From positions 1 to 15,634 of the forward strand of contig JAEUKU010000012.1 in assembly GCA_016794075.1 (NCBI GenBank): a DNA stretch of 15,634 bases, in the 5' to 3' direction. The stretch is from Rhodospirillaceae bacterium (GTDB lineage Bacteria > Pseudomonadota > Alphaproteobacteria > Dongiales > Dongiaceae). Below, in pieces: positions 13,245-15,634 of the stretch. A model generated the notes under the pieces. The model saw only the letters and a program-made list of their open reading frames with translations. It was not told the DNA's origin and did no database searches. The number at the start of each line of letters is the position of its first letter. Positions within the stretch are counted from its first letter, which is position 1. The translations under genes were made by a program, and so were the position numbers.

Positions 13245-15437
13245 ATGGATGACGTCGCCGGCCGGGCAAGGCATCCGGCAGCGCTTGCGGAGAACAGCGT
13301 CCCGGGGATTTGCGGCATCTGTGCCGCCGGCTGCGGGGTCAACGTGCATTTCGTCGACGGGCGGATCGACCGCCTGACGCCGCTCAAAGACCATCCGCTC
13401 GGCATCGTCTGTCCGCGCGGCATGCGGGCGCGGGAGATCGTCTATTCCCCCGATCGCATCCTCTATCCGCAGAAGCGGGTCGGCAAACGCGGCGAAGGCG
13501 CCTTCGAGCGCATCGGCTGGGACGAGGCGTACGAGCTGCTGGTGGCGGCACTGAAGGACGCCGCGGCGAAGCACGGGCCCGAATCCACCTGCATCTATAC
13601 CGGCCGCGGCAATTTCGAATTCGGCCTGAACGAGGCCTTCGCGCCCGCCGACACGATCGAATCCTCGGCCAATGCGGTGCTGTTCCCCTTCGGCTCGCCC
13701 AACACCACCGGCGTCGGCTCGCTGTGCTACGCTTCCTACGGCATGATCGCGCCCAAGGCGCTGTTCGGCGACTATATCCGTAACATCCACGAGGATCTCG
13801 AGAATGCCGGCCTCGTCCTGGTCTGGGGCGCCAATCCGGCGACCGATTCGCCGCCTGCCAATTTGCGCCGCCTGAAGCAGGCGAAGGCGCGCGGCGCCCG
13901 CATCGCGGTGATCGACCATCGCCGGACCGAGACGGTCAAGGCGACGCAAGGAGACTGGATCGGCATCCGCCCCGGCACCGACGGCGCGCTGGCGCTTGGC
14001 ATGATCCATGTCGTCATCGCCGAGCATCTCTATGACCGCGACTTCGTCGCCGGCTGGACCCACGGCTTCGACCAGCTGGCGAGCTATACGCGCGACTTCA
14101 CGCCCGAGCGGGTCGCGGCCATCACCGGGATCCCGCAGCAGACCATCCGCGACCTGGCGCGCGCGGTAGCCGAAGCCAAGGGCTGCGCGATCCTGACCTA
14201 TACCGGGCTCGAATATTCCGACAGCGGCCTGCAGGCGATCCGCGCGGTGTGGACGCTGCAGGCGATCTGCGGCCACCTCGACGCGCCGGGCGGCAAGCTG
14301 TTCAAGATGCCGGGCCGCGTGCAGACGCGCCGCATCCTGACCGAGCCGCCGGCGAACGGGCCAAAGCCGATCGGCGCCGCGGAATACCCACTCTATTACG
14401 CCGTGCGCCGCGAGCTGCATGGCGGCCTGATCCCGCGCGCGGTGCTGGAAGGAATCCCCTATCCGCTGCGCCTGCTGATCGTCAGTGGCGCCTCGCTGAT
14501 CACCGCCTGGCCCGACCCGGATCTGTGGCGCCGCGCGCTGGCGGGCCTCGACTATCTGGTGACCATCAACCGCTTCCCGACGGCGGACATGGCCTATGCG
14601 GATCTGGTGCTGCCCGCCACCACGATGTTCGAGATCATGTCCTATGTCGCGCATGACAACCATGTCCAGCTGCGCCGGCGCGTGATCCCGCCGCGCGGCG
14701 AGGCGCGCAACGACTACCTGATCTTCGCCGAGCTCGCCCAGCGCCTGGGCTATGGCGAACGCTGGCCGCAAAGCGAGGAAGGGCTGGTCCGCCATATGCT
14801 GACCGGCACCGGCATATCCTTCGAGGATCTGCTGGCGAAGCCGGAAGGCATCGCGCTGCCGCAGCCGGAAATGCGCTATCGCAAATACGCGACGGGCGCA
14901 TTGCGCGCCGACGGCAGGCCGGGATTTGAAACCCCGACCGGCAAGTTCGAGATCGCGTCGGAATGGCTGCGCTCCTACGGCTACGACGCGGTGCCCGTCT
15001 ATACCGAGCCGCGCGAAGGGCCGCTAGCCGCGCCCGCCACCGCCGCGAAGTTCCCCCTGGTGTTCAATTCCGGCGCCCGCACCCAGACCGCCTTCCGCTC
15101 GCAGCATTTCAACATCCCGCCGCTGGCGGCGCAGCAGCCTTTGCCCCTGGTCCAGCTGCACCCGAGCGACGCGGCCAGCCGCGGCATCAAGGACGGCGAC
15201 CCGGTCTTCGTCACCTCGCCCCGCGGGCGCGTTCCATTCTGGGCGAATGTCACACCCGACATCGTCGCCGGCACGGTCGAGGTGAACATGGGCGGCGGCG
15301 GCCCGCTCGGCGGCAAGGCCTGGCAGGCGGCCAACGTGAACGAGCTGACCGACCCGGCCAACAGCGACCCGCTCTCCGGCTTCCCGGTCTTCAAGGCGCT
15401 GCTCTGCGACGTGGTCCCGCGCGCGGAGCCTCAATAG
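13245..15437 (+). CDS. molybdopterin-dependent oxidoreductase, DMSO reductase family, catalytic subunit
   Basis: This 730-residue large subunit binds an N-terminal [4Fe-4S] cluster through Cys23, Cys26, Cys30 and Cys56 (GICGICAAGCGV and VCPRG). The bis-MGD domains follow, with LVLVWGANPATDSPP, IGIRPGTDGALALGM and NRFPTADMAYADLVLPATT. The C-terminal dinucleotide-binding domain (about 610-725) holds LHPSDAASRGIKDGDPVFV. Cys161 in GVGSLCYASYG may be the molybdenum ligand, as in the polysulfide/thiosulfate reductase and formate dehydrogenase branches. There is no twin-arginine signal, so it is probably cytoplasmic. The ATG at 13245 has AAAGGA 6 bases upstream. No electron-transfer or anchor subunit adjoins it in this window. 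The substrate is unknown. Confidence 0.9.
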   Translation: MDDVAGRARHPAALAENSVPGICGICAAGCGVNVHFVDGRIDRLTPLKDHPLGIVCPRGMRAREIVYSPDRILYPQKRVGKRGEGAFERIGWDEAYELLVAALKDAAAKHGPESTCIYTGRGNFEFGLNEAFAPADTIESSANAVLFPFGSPNTTGVGSLCYASYGMIAPKALFGDYIRNIHEDLENAGLVLVWGANPATDSPPANLRRLKQAKARGARIAVIDHRRTETVKATQGDWIGIRPGTDGALALGMIHVVIAEHLYDRDFVAGWTHGFDQLASYTRDFTPERVAAITGIPQQTIRDLARAVAEAKGCAILTYTGLEYSDSGLQAIRAVWTLQAICGHLDAPGGKLFKMPGRVQTRRILTEPPANGPKPIGAAEYPLYYAVRRELHGGLIPRAVLEGIPYPLRLLIVSGASLITAWPDPDLWRRALAGLDYLVTINRFPTADMAYADLVLPATTMFEIMSYVAHDNHVQLRRRVIPPRGEARNDYLIFAELAQRLGYGERWPQSEEGLVRHMLTGTGISFEDLLAKPEGIALPQPEMRYRKYATGALRADGRPGFETPTGKFEIASEWLRSYGYDAVPVYTEPREGPLAAPATAAKFPLVFNSGARTQTAFRSQHFNIPPLAAQQPLPLVQLHPSDAASRGIKDGDPVFVTSPRGRVPFWANVTPDIVAGTVEVNMGGGGPLGGKAWQAANVNELTDPANSDPLSGFPVFKALLCDVVPRAEPQ

Positions 15438-15634
15438 TAGGTCAGATCGCGCGCCTTGCCGCGGAACACATAATAGGAGAACGCGGTGTAGCCGAGGATC
15501 AGCGGCAGCACGATGACCACGCCCACCAGGATGAACAGCAGCGATTCGGGCGCCGCGGCGGCCTGCCAGATGGTCAGGCTGTCCGGCACCACGAAGGGAT
15601 AGAAGCTGTAGGCGAGCCCGGCGAAGCTGAGAAC
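15431..15634 (-). CDS. cydB: cytochrome bd ubiquinol oxidase subunit II, C-terminal part
   Basis: The last 67 codons of a minus-strand gene run in from the right edge. They read GLAYSFYPFVVPDSLTIW, then a hydrophobic helix (LLFILVGVVIVLPLILGYT) and the end YYVFRGKARDLTYY before a TGA at 15433-15431. This is the last transmembrane helix and tail of CydB, the second haem-protein subunit of the cytoplasmic-membrane cytochrome bd quinol oxidase, which reduces oxygen at low tension. cydA should lie further right, outside the window. The coding end overlaps the stop region of the convergent oxidoreductase gene by 7 bases. The start and most of the protein are not seen. Confidence 0.9.
   Translation of the reverse strand, partial: VLSFAGLAYSFYPFVVPDSLTIWQAAAAPESLLFILVGVVIVLPLILGYTAFSYYVFRGKARDLTYY

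Noticed and set aside
12762..14795. Long minus-strand frame (677 codons) opposite the oxidoreductase
   Set aside because: Repetitive Arg/Asp/Ala/Gly composition typical of antisense of a high-GC gene, while the plus strand carries clear molybdopterin motifs.

Overview
The window is about 15.6 kb of high-GC bacterial chromosome. Codon use, the encoded CCA on the tRNA, and the family mix (PyrE with a GRNAQIEG-type core, YfcG-like glutathione transferases, an M20 amidohydrolase, a CydB tail ending RGKARDLTYY) suggest an alphaproteobacterium, probably of the Rhodospirillales. That placement is inference; no rRNA or marker phylogeny is available here. Gene content is mostly metabolic. There are 13 complete protein genes, one protein gene cut by the right edge, one tRNA and one transposase remnant.

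Layout. Bases 1-489 hold no intact gene, but contain a broken C-terminal piece of an IS3-like transposase next to the 3' end of a minus-strand tRNA-Ser(GCU) (490-583). A consensus TTGACA -35 element precedes the tRNA. Next come two tandem paralogous YfcG-type glutathione transferases on the minus strand (702-2034), divergent from a hotdog-fold thioesterase (2159-2602). That gene converges on a DUF962/Mpo1-like membrane protein (2609-3025), which follows a crotonase-family gene (3116-3886) on the minus strand.

From 4079 to 8663 four plus-strand genes run in series: pyrE, a class V aminotransferase of the cysteine-desulfurase-like group, a secreted UshA-like 5'-nucleotidase with altered metal-site residues, and an EamA-type exporter. 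PyrE makes OMP and the nucleotidase may release nucleosides from nucleotides outside the cytoplasm, so a nucleotide theme is possible but unproven. A minus-strand pair follows: an M20 amidohydrolase and a short-chain dehydrogenase, with tightly coupled translation. A flavin monoamine oxidase diverges from it.

The right third is the least ordinary part. A small secreted or membrane-anchored Gly-rich protein of unknown function (12687-13085) has two in-frame starts, each with a strong Shine-Dalgarno, and between them lies a strong predicted RNA stem. It is followed by a 17-bp tandem repeat whose units can pair with a complementary block in the leader of a large molybdopterin oxidoreductase gene (13245-15437). 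The oxidoreductase gene overlaps tail-to-tail with the 3' end of cydB (cytochrome bd oxidase subunit II), which runs off the window. I found no clearly new multi-gene system. The best leads are the leader structures around 12.5-13.2 kb, the nucleotidase with substituted metal ligands, the crotonase lacking its second catalytic Glu, and the apparently unpaired molybdenum enzyme.
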